Part shown: positions 22,654 through 31,177 of the stretch, piece by piece
Numbering within the stretch: the stretch's first letter is position 1
Layout: every line of letters starts with the position of its first letter
Origin: Rickettsiales bacterium
GTDB lineage: Bacteria; Pseudomonadota; Alphaproteobacteria; Rs-D84
NCBI GenBank assembly: GCA_031262525.1
Contig: JAISHM010000021.1
Location: 1 to 35,685, forward strand
Direction of reading: 5' to 3'
Length of the DNA stretch: 35,685 nucleotides
Notes under the pieces: model-generated
What the model was told of the DNA's origin: nothing
Seen by the model: only the letters and a program-made list of their open reading frames with translations
Database searches by the model: none
Program-made: the position numbers and the translations under genes

Positions 22654-23274
22654 ATGAATAAAACAATTCTGGTTATTGACGATGACGATGTGTTGCGCGC
22701 CAGTCTGGCGACGGGTTTACGCACTGCGGGTTTTAATGTTGTGACGGCGGACGGCGCAGAAACAGGTGCGCATATTCTGGAACGGATTGCCGTTGATGCG
22801 ATTGTTTTGGACCGAATGATGACGGGTATGGACGGATTGACTTTTTTACAAAATTTGCGGGATTTGGGGGATACGACGCCTGTGTTGATGTTGACGGCGA
22901 TGTCGGGGGTGGAAAACACGATTGCTGGATTAGACGGGGGGGCAGACGACTATTTGGCAAAGCCGTTTCAATTACAGGAACTGGTTTTGCGGTTAAAAAA
23001 TATCTTGCGATTAAAACGAGAATCTGGGGTAGCTTTACCGAATGGGCTTGCATTTGTTGAAAATGAGTTTTATATTAAGGATAAGTTATTTGCAATGTCG
23101 GATGCAGAAAAGACTTTGTTGCGGGCATTGATATCACCGGTTGGTGCGACCGCTGTTGCGACACCGATGGTTGCAAAAAGACTGCGCGAAAAATTGGTAA
23201 AATTTTTACCGGATATGGATTTGATAACAATGCGTGGTCGTGGGTATAAAATAATAATAAAACAAGATAGGTAA
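22654..23274 (+). CDS. OmpR-family response regulator
   Basis: This 206-residue regulator has a standard receiver domain: ILVIDDDDVLR (acidic pocket), the phospho-acceptor D53 in IVLDRMMTGMDG, T81 in LMLTAMSG and K103 in LAKPF. The C-terminal domain (about 130-206) is a shortened winged helix with the late signature TMRGRGYKI, as in OmpR/PhoB proteins, so it should bind DNA. The start is placed at 22654 because MNKTILVIDDD is where receivers begin and GGGACGTG lies upstream. The next gene is its histidine kinase, 3 nt downstream. Confidence 0.88.
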   Translation: MNKTILVIDDDDVLRASLATGLRTAGFNVVTADGAETGAHILERIAVDAIVLDRMMTGMDGLTFLQNLRDLGDTTPVLMLTAMSGVENTIAGLDGGADDYLAKPFQLQELVLRLKNILRLKRESGVALPNGLAFVENEFYIKDKLFAMSDAEKTLLRALISPVGATAVATPMVAKRLREKLVKFLPDMDLITMRGRGYKIIIKQDR

Positions 23275-23277
23275 AAG

Positions 23278-24555
23278 ATGAGATTACTGCCCCGCAGTTT
23301 TTTATGGCGAACAATTTTAATGATAATGCTGCCGCTGATTGTGGCCCAGGTTATTATGGCCAATGTATTTTTTGGAAATCATTGGATACGGGTTCATGCG
23401 TCAATGGCTCGTTCGCTGGCGGGCGAAATTACCACAATGTTGAGTTTGTCGGACAGCGGGAATGATGACGCGGTCGCGACAATGGCGCGGGATACTGGGA
23501 TAAATTTGTCTGTGCATAAACATCTGAATCGTCCGCGTCGCAATGATAACGATGCGCGCCAGGTGGGGCAGTTGTATCAGTATTTGCGTGAAAATATAAA
23601 GGCTCCAACAGATATTTACATAGATACAAAAAATAGATTGTTGTATATAGATGTGAAAAAGGCGGATAAAATTACGACGTTTGCGACATCGTTGCGGCGC
23701 GTTTATTCCACCAGTACCGAGGTTTTTATTGTATGGCTGATTGGTTCGGTTTTAATTGTTGGTGCGCTGATTACGCCGTTTATAATTATGCATACCCGGT
23801 CAATTTCACGAATTGCGCGGGCGGCAAATCGGTTTGGACGCGGTCTGGACGATGCGAAATTTCGCCCCAGTGGGTCGCGCGAAATTCGTGATGCATCGGT
23901 CGCGTTGATTCAGATGAAAGAGCGATTAAATCGTTATAATCGGACGCGCACGGATATGTTAAATGCGGTCAGTCATGACCTGAAATCGCCATTGACACGG
24001 ATGAGATTGGCGATTGAAACAGATACCGCGCCGCGTGAAACTTTGTTATCTGATATTGACCGAATGGCGCAAATGGTAAATGGATACTTGGAATTTGCGC
24101 GGGGTGAAATCCCAGAAATAGAACAAGAAATCACCCTGCCCCCGATGTTGAATCGGATTGCGCGCGATGCGATTGGCAAAAAGCAACTGGATACGGATTT
24201 TCCGGCAAATGCTGCGGCGTTTTATGCGCGTCCAACCGCATTGGCCAGTGCGTTCCAAAATGTTATTGAGAATGCTGCGCATCACGCAAAAAAGAAAGTT
24301 TTAATTACCGAGGTTGATACACCAGAATACATAGAAATTACAATTGACGATGACGGCCGTGGAATTCCCGCGGACAAGCGCGCGGAAGCGATGCGCCCAT
24401 TTGTGCGCCTGGATTCGGCGCGCGGGACAAATACTGGTGGCACGGGGTTGGGATTGTCTATCGCGCAAACAGCAATTGAAAACCATGGCGGACAAATTGA
24501 ATTATTGGATTCGCCATTGGGCGGATTGCGCGTTCGAATAATTTTACCGGTTTAA
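23278..24555 (+). CDS. EnvZ-like sensor histidine kinase
   Basis: The 425-residue protein has two membrane helices (about 12-32 and 149-171) flanking a periplasmic sensor region of about 115 residues. A HAMP domain (TRSISRIARAANRFGRGLDD) follows. The H box is NAVSHDLKSPLTRMRLAIE, with H233 as the likely phosphorylated residue. The ATPase domain carries an N box (FQNVIENAAHHAKK), G1 (IDDDGRGIP) and G2 (GGTGLGLSIAQ). The H-box sequence and layout resemble EnvZ and related alphaproteobacterial kinases. It pairs with the response regulator just upstream. The signal it senses cannot be read from the sequence. Confidence 0.9.
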   Translation: MRLLPRSFLWRTILMIMLPLIVAQVIMANVFFGNHWIRVHASMARSLAGEITTMLSLSDSGNDDAVATMARDTGINLSVHKHLNRPRRNDNDARQVGQLYQYLRENIKAPTDIYIDTKNRLLYIDVKKADKITTFATSLRRVYSTSTEVFIVWLIGSVLIVGALITPFIIMHTRSISRIARAANRFGRGLDDAKFRPSGSREIRDASVALIQMKERLNRYNRTRTDMLNAVSHDLKSPLTRMRLAIETDTAPRETLLSDIDRMAQMVNGYLEFARGEIPEIEQEITLPPMLNRIARDAIGKKQLDTDFPANAAAFYARPTALASAFQNVIENAAHHAKKKVLITEVDTPEYIEITIDDDGRGIPADKRAEAMRPFVRLDSARGTNTGGTGLGLSIAQTAIENHGGQIELLDSPLGGLRVRIILPV

Positions 24556-24559
24556 CAAT

Positions 24560-24589
24560 TTGTTAATTATTTTCTTAATTTTGTATAAT
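24560..24589 (+). promoter_or_regulatory. Promoter of the gene at 24627
   Basis: TTGTTA (24560-24565), 18-nt spacer, TATAAT (24584-24589); AAAGG about 8 nt before the ATG at 24627. Confidence 0.6.
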
Positions 24590-24626
24590 TTTTACTTATA
24601 ATTGCGATTATAACAAAGGTAAAACT

Positions 24627-25202
24627 ATGAATTATACACAGACTTATGATATTTTGGGTTGGAAATACGATATGTCCGAAAAGAAAATTCGGCGTGCGAT
24701 TTTGCGTTTTATTAAAAATAATAACTTGTTGAGCGATGCAGACGGGGGGATATTGTTTAGGATTCAAGATGATAATATGATACAAAAATTGACCGCGCTA
24801 AATTTTCTGTTTAATGAAAATACTTTTGCGAAAAGTTATAAAATGCCCAATGAGGATGATAAAAACAATAACGAAGAAAATTTGGCAGAGTTATGGGGCG
24901 GCGATACCAATGATAAAAATAATTTGTTATTGCCAAAGATAATTATAAACAACGATAAAAAATATCGAAAAATCGATAAAATGTTGCCTGTTATACTGGG
25001 TGCGAATGTGGGTTTTTTGGTGGCATATATTGTGTCCGACAAAACTGGCTATTTGACAATGGCTGTATTATCTGCGATAATATGCCTGATAGAAAGAGAG
25101 CGCGGTAGAAAAATTGCAAACCAAAATATAAACTTGATGGCATTGCAATCTGGGGTGGCAAACCTGGGTGATGTTTTATCACTTATAAAAAAAAGTAGAT
25201 GA
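24627..25202 (+). CDS. Small membrane protein of unknown function; possible frameshift at its 3' end
   Basis: This 191-residue protein is not recognised. It has a soluble N-terminal part (MNYTQTYDILGWKYDMSEKK, then KKIRRAILRFIKNNN) that looks helical, an Asn/Asp-rich linker, and two hydrophobic segments (MLPVILGANVGFLVAYIV and GYLTMAVLSAIICLI), then a polar tail. The frame stops at 25200-25202, just after a run of eight As (25187-25194). Removing one A would continue the frame as KKVDDETNPNLSAEIDKQLS and onward, to a stop at 25279-25281. That adds a plausible helical tail. The gene may thus end at 25281 after an indel, a sequencing error or slippage. A terminator follows at 25284. Confidence 0.6.
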   Translation: MNYTQTYDILGWKYDMSEKKIRRAILRFIKNNNLLSDADGGILFRIQDDNMIQKLTALNFLFNENTFAKSYKMPNEDDKNNNEENLAELWGGDTNDKNNLLLPKIIINNDKKYRKIDKMLPVILGANVGFLVAYIVSDKTGYLTMAVLSAIICLIERERGRKIANQNINLMALQSGVANLGDVLSLIKKSR

Positions 25203-25282
25203 TGAAACGAATCCTAATTTATCGGCAGAAATAGATAAACAACTCAGCGTATTGGATAAAAAGAAGCAAAACTCAAAATAAA

Positions 25283-25306
25283 AAACAGGGCCCCGCCCTG
25301 TTTTTT
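25283..25306. terminator. Bidirectional rho-independent terminator
   Basis: AACAGGGC-CCC-GCCCTGTT with an A run before and a T run after (25301-25306). It lies between convergent genes ending at 25202 (or 25281) and 25310. It sits directly behind the frameshifted stop at 25281, which fits that being the true gene end. Confidence 0.85.
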
Positions 25307-25309
25307 ATT

Positions 25310-25579
25310 TTAACCCCTGACCCGTGCGATTTTTTGTTCCCATATTTCCAATTGAACCAGTTGTTGCCCATACAGGTTTCCGTGTATTTTGATTGTGTTT
25401 AACATTTTACTCAGTTGGATTTGGGTATTTGTATCATTCGGAAAATGTTTGGCAAATTCCGATGTTAAATTTGTAATTTTATTTACCAATGGCGCAACGA
25501 TGTTTTCGTTGTGTTCTTGTTTCTTTTTTTCTTGTTTTTCTTTTTGTTTTTTCTGAAAATAGCGGGCTTTTTCATTCAT
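25310..25579 (-). CDS. Small coiled-coil protein (89 aa)
   Basis: Not recognised. The first 25 residues are almost all charged or Gln (KARYFQKKQKEKQEKKKQEH), likely a basic helix; the rest (LVNKITNLTSEFAKHFP, then LSKMLNTIKIHG) is helical with spaced hydrophobics. It is soluble with no cysteine. Its ATG is one base after the stop of the LysM gene, and AGGGGAAAA within the end of that gene acts as ribosome binding site, so the two are an operon. A role with the LysM protein is possible but not shown by the sequence. Confidence 0.6.
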   Translation of the reverse strand: MNEKARYFQKKQKEKQEKKKQEHNENIVAPLVNKITNLTSEFAKHFPNDTNTQIQLSKMLNTIKIHGNLYGQQLVQLEIWEQKIARVRG

Positions 25580-25580
25580 C

Positions 25581-26732
25581 TTATTTTCCCCTTGCCGGAA
25601 TTTTTAATTTTTGTTTTGGAAATATCAAGTTTGGATTCTTGATATTATTCGTTTCCGCAATCATTGTATATATCGCACCGCGTCCCAAAAAGTTGCGCGC
25701 AATTATCCATAACGCGTCCCCGCGGCGAACGCTATAAAAAGTATCATTGCTGGGTTCTGGCATTACAAATTCATATTTTATAACGCCCGCACGTCTGCCA
25801 TTTCCATCATGCATACGGACGCGCAATGTATATGCCCGTCCTGCGACCAGTTCGCCAACATTTGCGCCGACGCCATACGCGTGATGGTCAGATACAATTC
25901 CATTCCCCAGTGGTTGGTTATCCAGTGTCAATGTAACGCGTGTGCGTGGAATACCGTGACCCGTAACGACCAGACGCCCGCTGTCCAGATAATCTATTTT
26001 ATCAACTGATAATTCACCGCTGCGTAGTGATGGGCGTTGCAGGAATTTTGACCCGTCTGCCGTCATCAACAGCGACATAGAATTTTTTGTCCCGCGTGGC
26101 GAAATATAAACAAAGACATTATTTTCAGAATCTATGTTTTCATCTGCGCCGATTAAACGAATTGTGTAATTGCCGGATTTTAATGGGCGCGTGCCAACAT
26201 AAACAAACTCACCATTTTCGTTTGCGCGTTCTGTCGCAATGATTTTCTTATTCAATTTAATAGACACCGCAGAGTTCGCTTTCCAACGACCCGCCACCAT
26301 TATATTCCCTGATTGTTCAATTCGAACCATATCAAATGTTGGAATTTCTGTCGGGACCGATGGCGCGACATCTGCGGCATTACGAACCGGCATAATAATC
26401 GGTTCGGGAACCGCGGGCGTCGCAACAATATTACAACGCGGGATCGCAAGTGTATAAATTGCCATTACAATAACCGCCACCGCGCACAAAATTGGGAACC
26501 AGTATTCGCGAACAACTCGTAAAATGCACGATTGCTTTTGATTTTTCTTCAATGCAGGGTTCAGTCCATTTTTTGGTTTTGCAAAGAAATTTACGCTGCG
26601 CCAGAAACGATTAGCAAACGCACGGCGTTCGGATTTCCATTTTGATTGACGCGCGACCGCGCCACGAACTACTTTGTTGGATTTTTTTAATTGCCCCATA
26701 TTGGCATAACGTTTTTTCTTTTTTCCCAGCAT
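25581..26732 (-). CDS. LysM-domain membrane-anchored envelope protein
   Basis: The 383-residue protein has a long basic N-terminal cytoplasmic part (GKKKKRYANM and onward), one membrane helix at about 78-96 (WFPILCAVAVIVMAIYTLA), an extracytoplasmic region with Ig-like beta repeats (IEQSGNIMVAGRWKANSAVS and LDSGRLVVTGHGIPRTRVTL), and a C-terminal LysM domain (FYSVRRGDALWIIARNFLGR to NLIFPKQKLKIP). LysM binds peptidoglycan GlcNAc units, so the protein should connect inner membrane and cell wall. The same plan of Ig-like repeats plus terminal LysM is known in alphaproteobacteria. The start at 26732 is preceded by AGAGG; an ATG 11 codons later is an alternative. It is followed by a small coiled-coil gene. 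Confidence 0.82.
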   Translation of the reverse strand: MLGKKKKRYANMGQLKKSNKVVRGAVARQSKWKSERRAFANRFWRSVNFFAKPKNGLNPALKKNQKQSCILRVVREYWFPILCAVAVIVMAIYTLAIPRCNIVATPAVPEPIIMPVRNAADVAPSVPTEIPTFDMVRIEQSGNIMVAGRWKANSAVSIKLNKKIIATERANENGEFVYVGTRPLKSGNYTIRLIGADENIDSENNVFVYISPRGTKNSMSLLMTADGSKFLQRPSLRSGELSVDKIDYLDSGRLVVTGHGIPRTRVTLTLDNQPLGNGIVSDHHAYGVGANVGELVAGRAYTLRVRMHDGNGRRAGVIKYEFVMPEPSNDTFYSVRRGDALWIIARNFLGRGAIYTMIAETNNIKNPNLIFPKQKLKIPARGK

Positions 26733-26819
26733 CGGAACGAGCCTCTTTTTTTTATCGTTTTGTTATCTCTCGTCCGAATATAATTTTACAATCAAATAAT
26801 TTTCTTGTCAATGAAAATG

Positions 26820-26828
26820 TGGTATAAT
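26820..26828 (+). promoter_or_regulatory. Extended -10 promoter of the phosphofructokinase gene
   Basis: TGGTATAAT is a perfect extended -10. A TTGTCA lies only 12 nt upstream, too close to be a standard -35. AAAAAGGA 8 nt before the ATG at 26847 is the ribosome binding site. Confidence 0.6.
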
Positions 26829-26846
26829 ACAGAAAAAGGACGAATT

Positions 26847-27929
26847 ATGAAAAAGATTGGAATTATAACAACTGGCGGAGATTGCAGCGGGTTGAACACC
26901 GCGATTGCGCGATTGGTCGCAGGGGGCGCATTGCGCGGTCATAAAATGTTTGGGGTTTTGGACGGAATGGACGGGTTGATGTCGCGGACACAACAAATTA
27001 TCCAACTGGATGTGGATTCTGTGCCAATTCATGCTATGCGCCTGTCGGGCAGTTTTCTGAAAAATGGCGACCCAAAAAACGAAGATTTTGCTGATGCCGC
27101 ACGCGCGGGAAAAATGAATACATTTCAATCTAAACTAAAAAAAGGTATTGAAGAATCTGGGCTGGACGCTTTGATTCTAATCGGTGGCAACGGCAGTTTA
27201 AGTTTGGCAGTGCAAAATATGGCGGTTTATTCCAGTGTGCAATTGGTTTGTATCCCAAAGACCGTAGATTTTGATGTTCCAATGACGGACGCGACAATCG
27301 GATTTAATACCGCGGTGAATCAGTTGGCTGCGTTTTGCGACCAATTGCTATTGACCGCGCGCAGTCATCATCGCTGGTTCGTGGTCCAGACAATGGGGCG
27401 CGACACTGGGCATATCGCGTTGCACACGGGGTTGGCGACTGGTGCCGATGCAATTATTATTCCAGAGGTTAAATTTTCAACAGAAAACTTGGTAAAACAT
27501 ATAAAAAAATCAGGTCGTGATTTTGGGATTATTCTGGTGGCCGAAGGGATTAAAATACGCGGACATTCGGGGACTGCGGCGGATATGATTGCGCGCGAAT
27601 TACTCAAGGGCGGGATTGCAGCGCGGACAGCTTTCCCAGGGTATATTCAACGCACAGGCGATACATCGGCAACGGATAAAATTTTGGCGACGCGCTTTGC
27701 GGATGCGGCATTGGACGCGGTTGATAATAATGAAACCTTTGTTATGACGTCATTGGTTGATAATGAAGTCGTTCGTATCCCGCTGTTGGAAATGTTTGCC
27801 GATGGTAAAATCTGTCGTGACCCGAATATCCGTGGCGCCGATATGGCAAATTCTTTTGTTGATTTGTCCAGTCCTCTGCTGCGCACCGCGTCCCAAATGG
27901 GGGTGTATATTGGGGAAATAAAGAAATAG
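26847..27929 (+). CDS. 6-phosphofructokinase (mixed ATP/PPi-type active site)
   Basis: This 360-residue enzyme phosphorylates fructose 6-phosphate to fructose 1,6-bisphosphate in the cytoplasm. Family motifs are present: GIITTGGDCSGLNTAI, LIGGNGSLS (113-117), the catalytic PKTVDFDVPMTDATIGFNTA (D141) and VVQTMGRDTGHIALHTGLA. The phosphoryl-donor positions are mixed: Gly in the GGNGS loop (as in ATP enzymes) and Lys in PKT (as in PPi enzymes), the combination known from group III ATP-dependent enzymes such as the Streptomyces one. Unusually, the loop has Asn where almost all have Asp (GGDGS/GGDDS). A start at 26847 gives the family N-terminus. Confidence 0.9.
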   Translation: MKKIGIITTGGDCSGLNTAIARLVAGGALRGHKMFGVLDGMDGLMSRTQQIIQLDVDSVPIHAMRLSGSFLKNGDPKNEDFADAARAGKMNTFQSKLKKGIEESGLDALILIGGNGSLSLAVQNMAVYSSVQLVCIPKTVDFDVPMTDATIGFNTAVNQLAAFCDQLLLTARSHHRWFVVQTMGRDTGHIALHTGLATGADAIIIPEVKFSTENLVKHIKKSGRDFGIILVAEGIKIRGHSGTAADMIARELLKGGIAARTAFPGYIQRTGDTSATDKILATRFADAALDAVDNNETFVMTSLVDNEVVRIPLLEMFADGKICRDPNIRGADMANSFVDLSSPLLRTASQMGVYIGEIKK

Positions 27930-27948
27930 AGTTGTCGGTTGATAAAGT

Positions 27949-27980
27949 AAAAAAAACGCGGGATTCCCCGCGTTTTTTTT
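27949..27980. terminator. Bidirectional rho-independent terminator
   Basis: AACGCGGG-ATTC-CCCGCGTT (27955-27974) with an A run before and eight Ts after. It serves the phosphofructokinase gene (plus) and dnaK (minus). The stem resembles the one at 15034. Confidence 0.9.
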
Positions 27981-27991
27981 ACTTTTCAGTT

Positions 27992-29890
27992 TTATTTTTC
28001 GGTGGCATCTGTGTCGGTTGCCGCTTCGTCCGATTTTTGTTCGGATTCAGCGCCCTGCCCCGAATTTGCCGCCGCTTCTTGTTGCGCCTTGTAAATCGCC
28101 TCGCCCAACTTCATCGCGCGTTCGGTCAGCGCATCGGTTTTGGTTTTTAGCCCTTCCGCGGTCGCGTCCGCTTTTGCGACTTCGTCTGACAATTCTTTGA
28201 TTGCAGATTCAATCCCGTTGCGTGTTTCCGCATCCACCTTGTCCCCGTGTTCTTTCAGCGATTTTTCGGTCGCAAAGATTGCGGTTTCTGCGGCGTTTTT
28301 CGCCTCGGCCAACTCTTTTTTCTTTTTATCTGATTCTGCGTTTGCCGCTGCGTCGTCCATCATTTTTTTGATTTCTTCTTCACTCAGCCCACCATCAGAT
28401 TTAATAGAAATTTGTTGTTCTTTGCCAGTTGCCTTATCCTTTGCAGACACATTCACGATGCCATTCGCGTCAATGTCAAAGGACACTTCTATTTGTGGCA
28501 TTCCGCGTGGTGCGGGGGCGATACCCTCTAAATTAAATTGCCCCAGCAATTTATTGTCTGCCGCCATATCGCGTTCGCCCTGGAATACGCGAATTGTAAC
28601 CGCATTTTGATTGTCTTCGGCGGTTGAAAAGACCTGGGACTTTTTGGTTGGAATTGTCGTATTCCGGTCAATCAAGCGGGTAAAGACACCGCCCAATGTT
28701 TCAATTCCCAATGACAAAGGCGTCACGTCCAATAATAAAACATCTTTGACATCGCCCTTTAACACGCCGCCCTGAATCGCCGCGCCCAGTGCGACCACTT
28801 CGTCTGGATTTACACCCTTATGCGGTTCGCGTCCAAAGAATTCTTTGACGACATCCATTACACGTGGCATACGGGTTTGCCCACCAACCAAGATAACCTC
28901 GGAAATTTGGGATTTTTCAATACCTGCGTCTTTTAATGCTTTTTTGCATGGTTCAATAGTTTTCTCAATCAAATCCGCAACCAAAGATTCCAACTTTGCC
29001 CGCGTCAGCGTTGTGTTAAAATGCACAGGTCCCGATGCGTTCGCAGTCAAGAACGGCAAATTGATATCTGTTGTTGTTTTTGACGACAATTCAATTTTTG
29101 CTTTTTCTGCTGCTTCTTTTAATCTTTGTATTGCCAGTTTGTCGCCGCTGATGTCAATTCCCGTTTGCGATTTGAATTCTGAAATCAAGTGTTCCAAAAT
29201 ACGCGCGTCAAAGTCCGCCCCACCCAGCATTGTATCGCCGTTTGTGGATTTAACCTCGAACACTCCGTCAATAATTTCCAAGATTGAAATGTCAAATGTT
29301 CCACCGCCCAAGTCATATACCGCGACAATCCCATTTTTGTTTTTATCCAGTCCATACGCCAGTGCCGCCGCAGTTGGCTCATTCACGATACGCAGGACGT
29401 TCAGCCCCGCAATGCGGCCCGCGTCTTTGGTTGCCTGGCGCTGACTATCGTTAAAATATGCCGGCACGGTAACGACCGCATCTGTAATTGTTTCGCCCAG
29501 ATAAGTTTCTGCGTCTTTTTTTAATTTCCCCAAAATCATTGCACTGATTTGTGATGGAGCGTATTTTTTACCCTCTATCTCAACCCACGCATCGCCATTG
29601 TCGCCCGCCACGATTTTATACGGAACATGTTTTTGTATTTCCTTGATTTCAGGTGAATCAAAGCGTAAACCCATTAAACGTTTAATTTCATAAATTGTGT
29701 TTGTTGGGTTTGTCACAGCCTGGTTTTTTGCTGTAATTCCAACCAGTTGTTCCCCGCCACTGGTGAATGCCACGACCGATGGCGTTGTTCGCGCACCTTC
29801 GGCATTTTCAATAATTTTTGGATTGGTGCCGTCCATAAACGCCATCGCGCTGTTGGTCGTCCCCAGGTCAATTCCCAATACTTTTGCCAT
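27992..29890 (-). CDS. dnaK: Molecular chaperone DnaK (Hsp70)
   Basis: DnaK is the ATP-driven cytoplasmic chaperone for unfolded proteins. The 632-residue protein has the N-terminal phosphate loop [34 protein letters not shown], the adenosine motif [12 protein letters not shown], the interdomain linker [18 protein letters not shown] and the substrate-binding domain ([19 protein letters not shown]). The C-terminal tail is rich in Ala, Glu and Asp as usual. The start MAKVLGID is preceded by AGGAGTAG; an earlier in-frame ATG at 29920 lies at the expected transcription start. dnaJ and grpE, frequent neighbours, are not here. Confidence 0.98.
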   Translation of the reverse strand: MAKVLGIDLGTTNSAMAFMDGTNPKIIENAEGARTTPSVVAFTSGGEQLVGITAKNQAVTNPTNTIYEIKRLMGLRFDSPEIKEIQKHVPYKIVAGDNGDAWVEIEGKKYAPSQISAMILGKLKKDAETYLGETITDAVVTVPAYFNDSQRQATKDAGRIAGLNVLRIVNEPTAAALAYGLDKNKNGIVAVYDLGGGTFDISILEIIDGVFEVKSTNGDTMLGGADFDARILEHLISEFKSQTGIDISGDKLAIQRLKEAAEKAKIELSSKTTTDINLPFLTANASGPVHFNTTLTRAKLESLVADLIEKTIEPCKKALKDAGIEKSQISEVILVGGQTRMPRVMDVVKEFFGREPHKGVNPDEVVALGAAIQGGVLKGDVKDVLLLDVTPLSLGIETLGGVFTRLIDRNTTIPTKKSQVFSTAEDNQNAVTIRVFQGERDMAADNKLLGQFNLEGIAPAPRGMPQIEVSFDIDANGIVNVSAKDKATGKEQQISIKSDGGLSEEEIKKMMDDAAANAESDKKKKELAEAKNAAETAIFATEKSLKEHGDKVDAETRNGIESAIKELSDEVAKADATAEGLKTKTDALTERAMKLGEAIYKAQQEAAANSGQGAESEQKSDEAATDTDATEK

Positions 29891-29923
29891 TTTTACTACT
29901 CCTATTTTTTGTTTTACCATTTT

Positions 29924-29951
29924 AATATAGGTAAAAAAAATCCCCCGTCAA
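29924..29951 (-). promoter_or_regulatory. dnaK promoter embedded in a terminator
   Basis: Minus strand TTGACG (29951-29946), 16-nt spacer, TATATT (29929-29924). The -35 box is formed by the loop and inner stem of the terminator hairpin at 29933-29957. Confidence 0.65.
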
Positions 29952-29957
29952 GGGGGA
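29933..29957 (-). terminator. Terminator of the 29967-30587 gene, overlapping the dnaK promoter
   Basis: Minus strand: TCCCCC-TTGAC-GGGGGA followed by eight Ts, starting 10 nt after the stop codon at 29967. It is a textbook hairpin with a U run. Confidence 0.85.
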
Positions 29958-29966
29958 ATTTCCGAA

Positions 29967-30587
29967 TTATTCAATGCAACAATTGACCTTGTTCTTTACC
30001 CATTCCCCCAGGCGTTTAACCGTTGATTTTTTACCAGACTTTTTAATTTCCGTGGACGCCGCCAGTGCCGCCGCGTGTCCCTGCTTTGCGGGCTGTGTGG
30101 CGACATACGGCAAAATATCACCTTCTATCTTTTTCACCCCGTCCAGGTCAACCAAGTCCATATTTATCCCCCAAAACAAGGAATATAAATCATAAGCCTT
30201 GTTAAACAAATCGGTCGCTTCGGCCTTTTTACCCGCGCCCAGTGCCTTGGTTCCAACCTCCATCAGGCGCATACTTGCCGCCAACAAGTGTTTGGATATA
30301 CACCACACTTCCCCATTTTCTGCTGTTGATTTTTTAACAATTCTTTCCATTAAATCTTTGCGCATATCGCGCACAACTTTTATCAAATCGTAAAACCCGG
30401 TTTTGCCCGTTTTACCACCGGAAAAGAAAAAATGTTCTTCCAGTGAAATCAAGTTCATCAAAGCAATGGATAAATCCTGGTCGCTTGATAAATCCAAAGG
30501 ATTAGCTTTTTTTGCCGCATCTGTTTTTTCAATCAGTTGTTCCAATGTCAATTTTTTTGATGGTTTTTTTACTATTTTTTTTACCAT
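29967..30587 (-). CDS. Helical protein of unknown function (206 aa)
   Basis: A soluble, mostly alpha-helical protein. The N-terminus is Lys-rich (KKIVKKPSKKLTLEQLIEKT). The central block, LSIALMNLISLEEHFFFSGG, then GFYDLIKVVRDMRKDLMERIV and WCISKHLLAASMRLMEVGTK, looks like a conserved helical domain with well-placed Trp, Cys, His and Glu. The C-terminal part holds AYDLYSLFWGINMDLVDLDG and ends in a basic segment with CCIE. I have no family name for it. AAGGA upstream of the ATG supports the start. It has its own terminator and lies 22 nt after the CPxC membrane protein gene on the same strand. Confidence 0.65.
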   Translation of the reverse strand: MVKKIVKKPSKKLTLEQLIEKTDAAKKANPLDLSSDQDLSIALMNLISLEEHFFFSGGKTGKTGFYDLIKVVRDMRKDLMERIVKKSTAENGEVWCISKHLLAASMRLMEVGTKALGAGKKAEATDLFNKAYDLYSLFWGINMDLVDLDGVKKIEGDILPYVATQPAKQGHAAALAASTEIKKSGKKSTVKRLGEWVKNKVNCCIE

Positions 30588-30609
30588 TTTTTATTTTCCT
30601 TTTAATTTT

Positions 30610-31110
30610 TTATAAATATAAAATTCCTGCGAAAATCGCCGTTATTATGGTCAGCGCGACAAATGGGATTACGACCTTTTGAAATGGGAAGTATGATTTT
30701 CCACCATTGTGTTTTAACAATTTTGCGTTCCAAGTTTCCGCTGCATATAAAACAATTGTTCCCGCGACAATCCCAACCATCAGTTTATCTGTGCCGAAAA
30801 TCGTATTTCCCGCGCCACCAAACCGAAAGCCTGGCAATAAATAAACACACGCCAAAAATCCATACCAAACCAAAACATCCAGTAAATACCAGAATCCATT
30901 TTTAATTCCCCGTTTATTCATCCATTTTGCCGTCCAGAATACCAGAACCAGTGTAAATGCGCCTGCCCAAATTCCAGCCAACGCCAAATCAACACCCCAT
31001 ACCTCTAAAAAAGTCAGCCCCGCACCAATCGCGACCGTGCAAACCGGACACACCGCAGCCGCAGGCACAGCAAATAATACCGCCGCAAAAAACAATAATA
31101 ATTTTTTCAT
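30610..31110 (-). CDS. Membrane protein with signal peptide and CPxC motif
   Basis: This 166-residue protein starts with a signal-like helix (MKKLLLFFAAVLFAVPAAA) immediately followed by VCPVCTVAIGAGL, a CPxC pair at the start of the mature part. About four further hydrophobic segments follow (LALAGIWAGAFTLVLVFWTA, WYLLDVLVWYGFLACVYLL, LMVGIVAGTIVLY, VVIPFVALTIITAIFAGIL). The two Cys could be a redox or metal site on the periplasmic side. AAAGGAA upstream supports the start at 31110; upstream in-frame codons run into rsmH. I know no function for it. It lies between rsmH and the helical unknown at 29967, all in one direction. Confidence 0.72.
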   Translation of the reverse strand: MKKLLLFFAAVLFAVPAAAVCPVCTVAIGAGLTFLEVWGVDLALAGIWAGAFTLVLVFWTAKWMNKRGIKNGFWYLLDVLVWYGFLACVYLLPGFRFGGAGNTIFGTDKLMVGIVAGTIVLYAAETWNAKLLKHNGGKSYFPFQKVVIPFVALTIITAIFAGILYL

Positions 31111-31177
31111 AAAATTCCTTTCTTTGCGCGAATAATACCAAAATCCCACGCGCGCGTCAATAGTTATAAATTCCGTA

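Noticed and set aside
28845-29444. 199-codon open frame on the plus strand
   Set aside because: It is antisense to dnaK, a certain gene; the long frame follows from dnaK codon bias.
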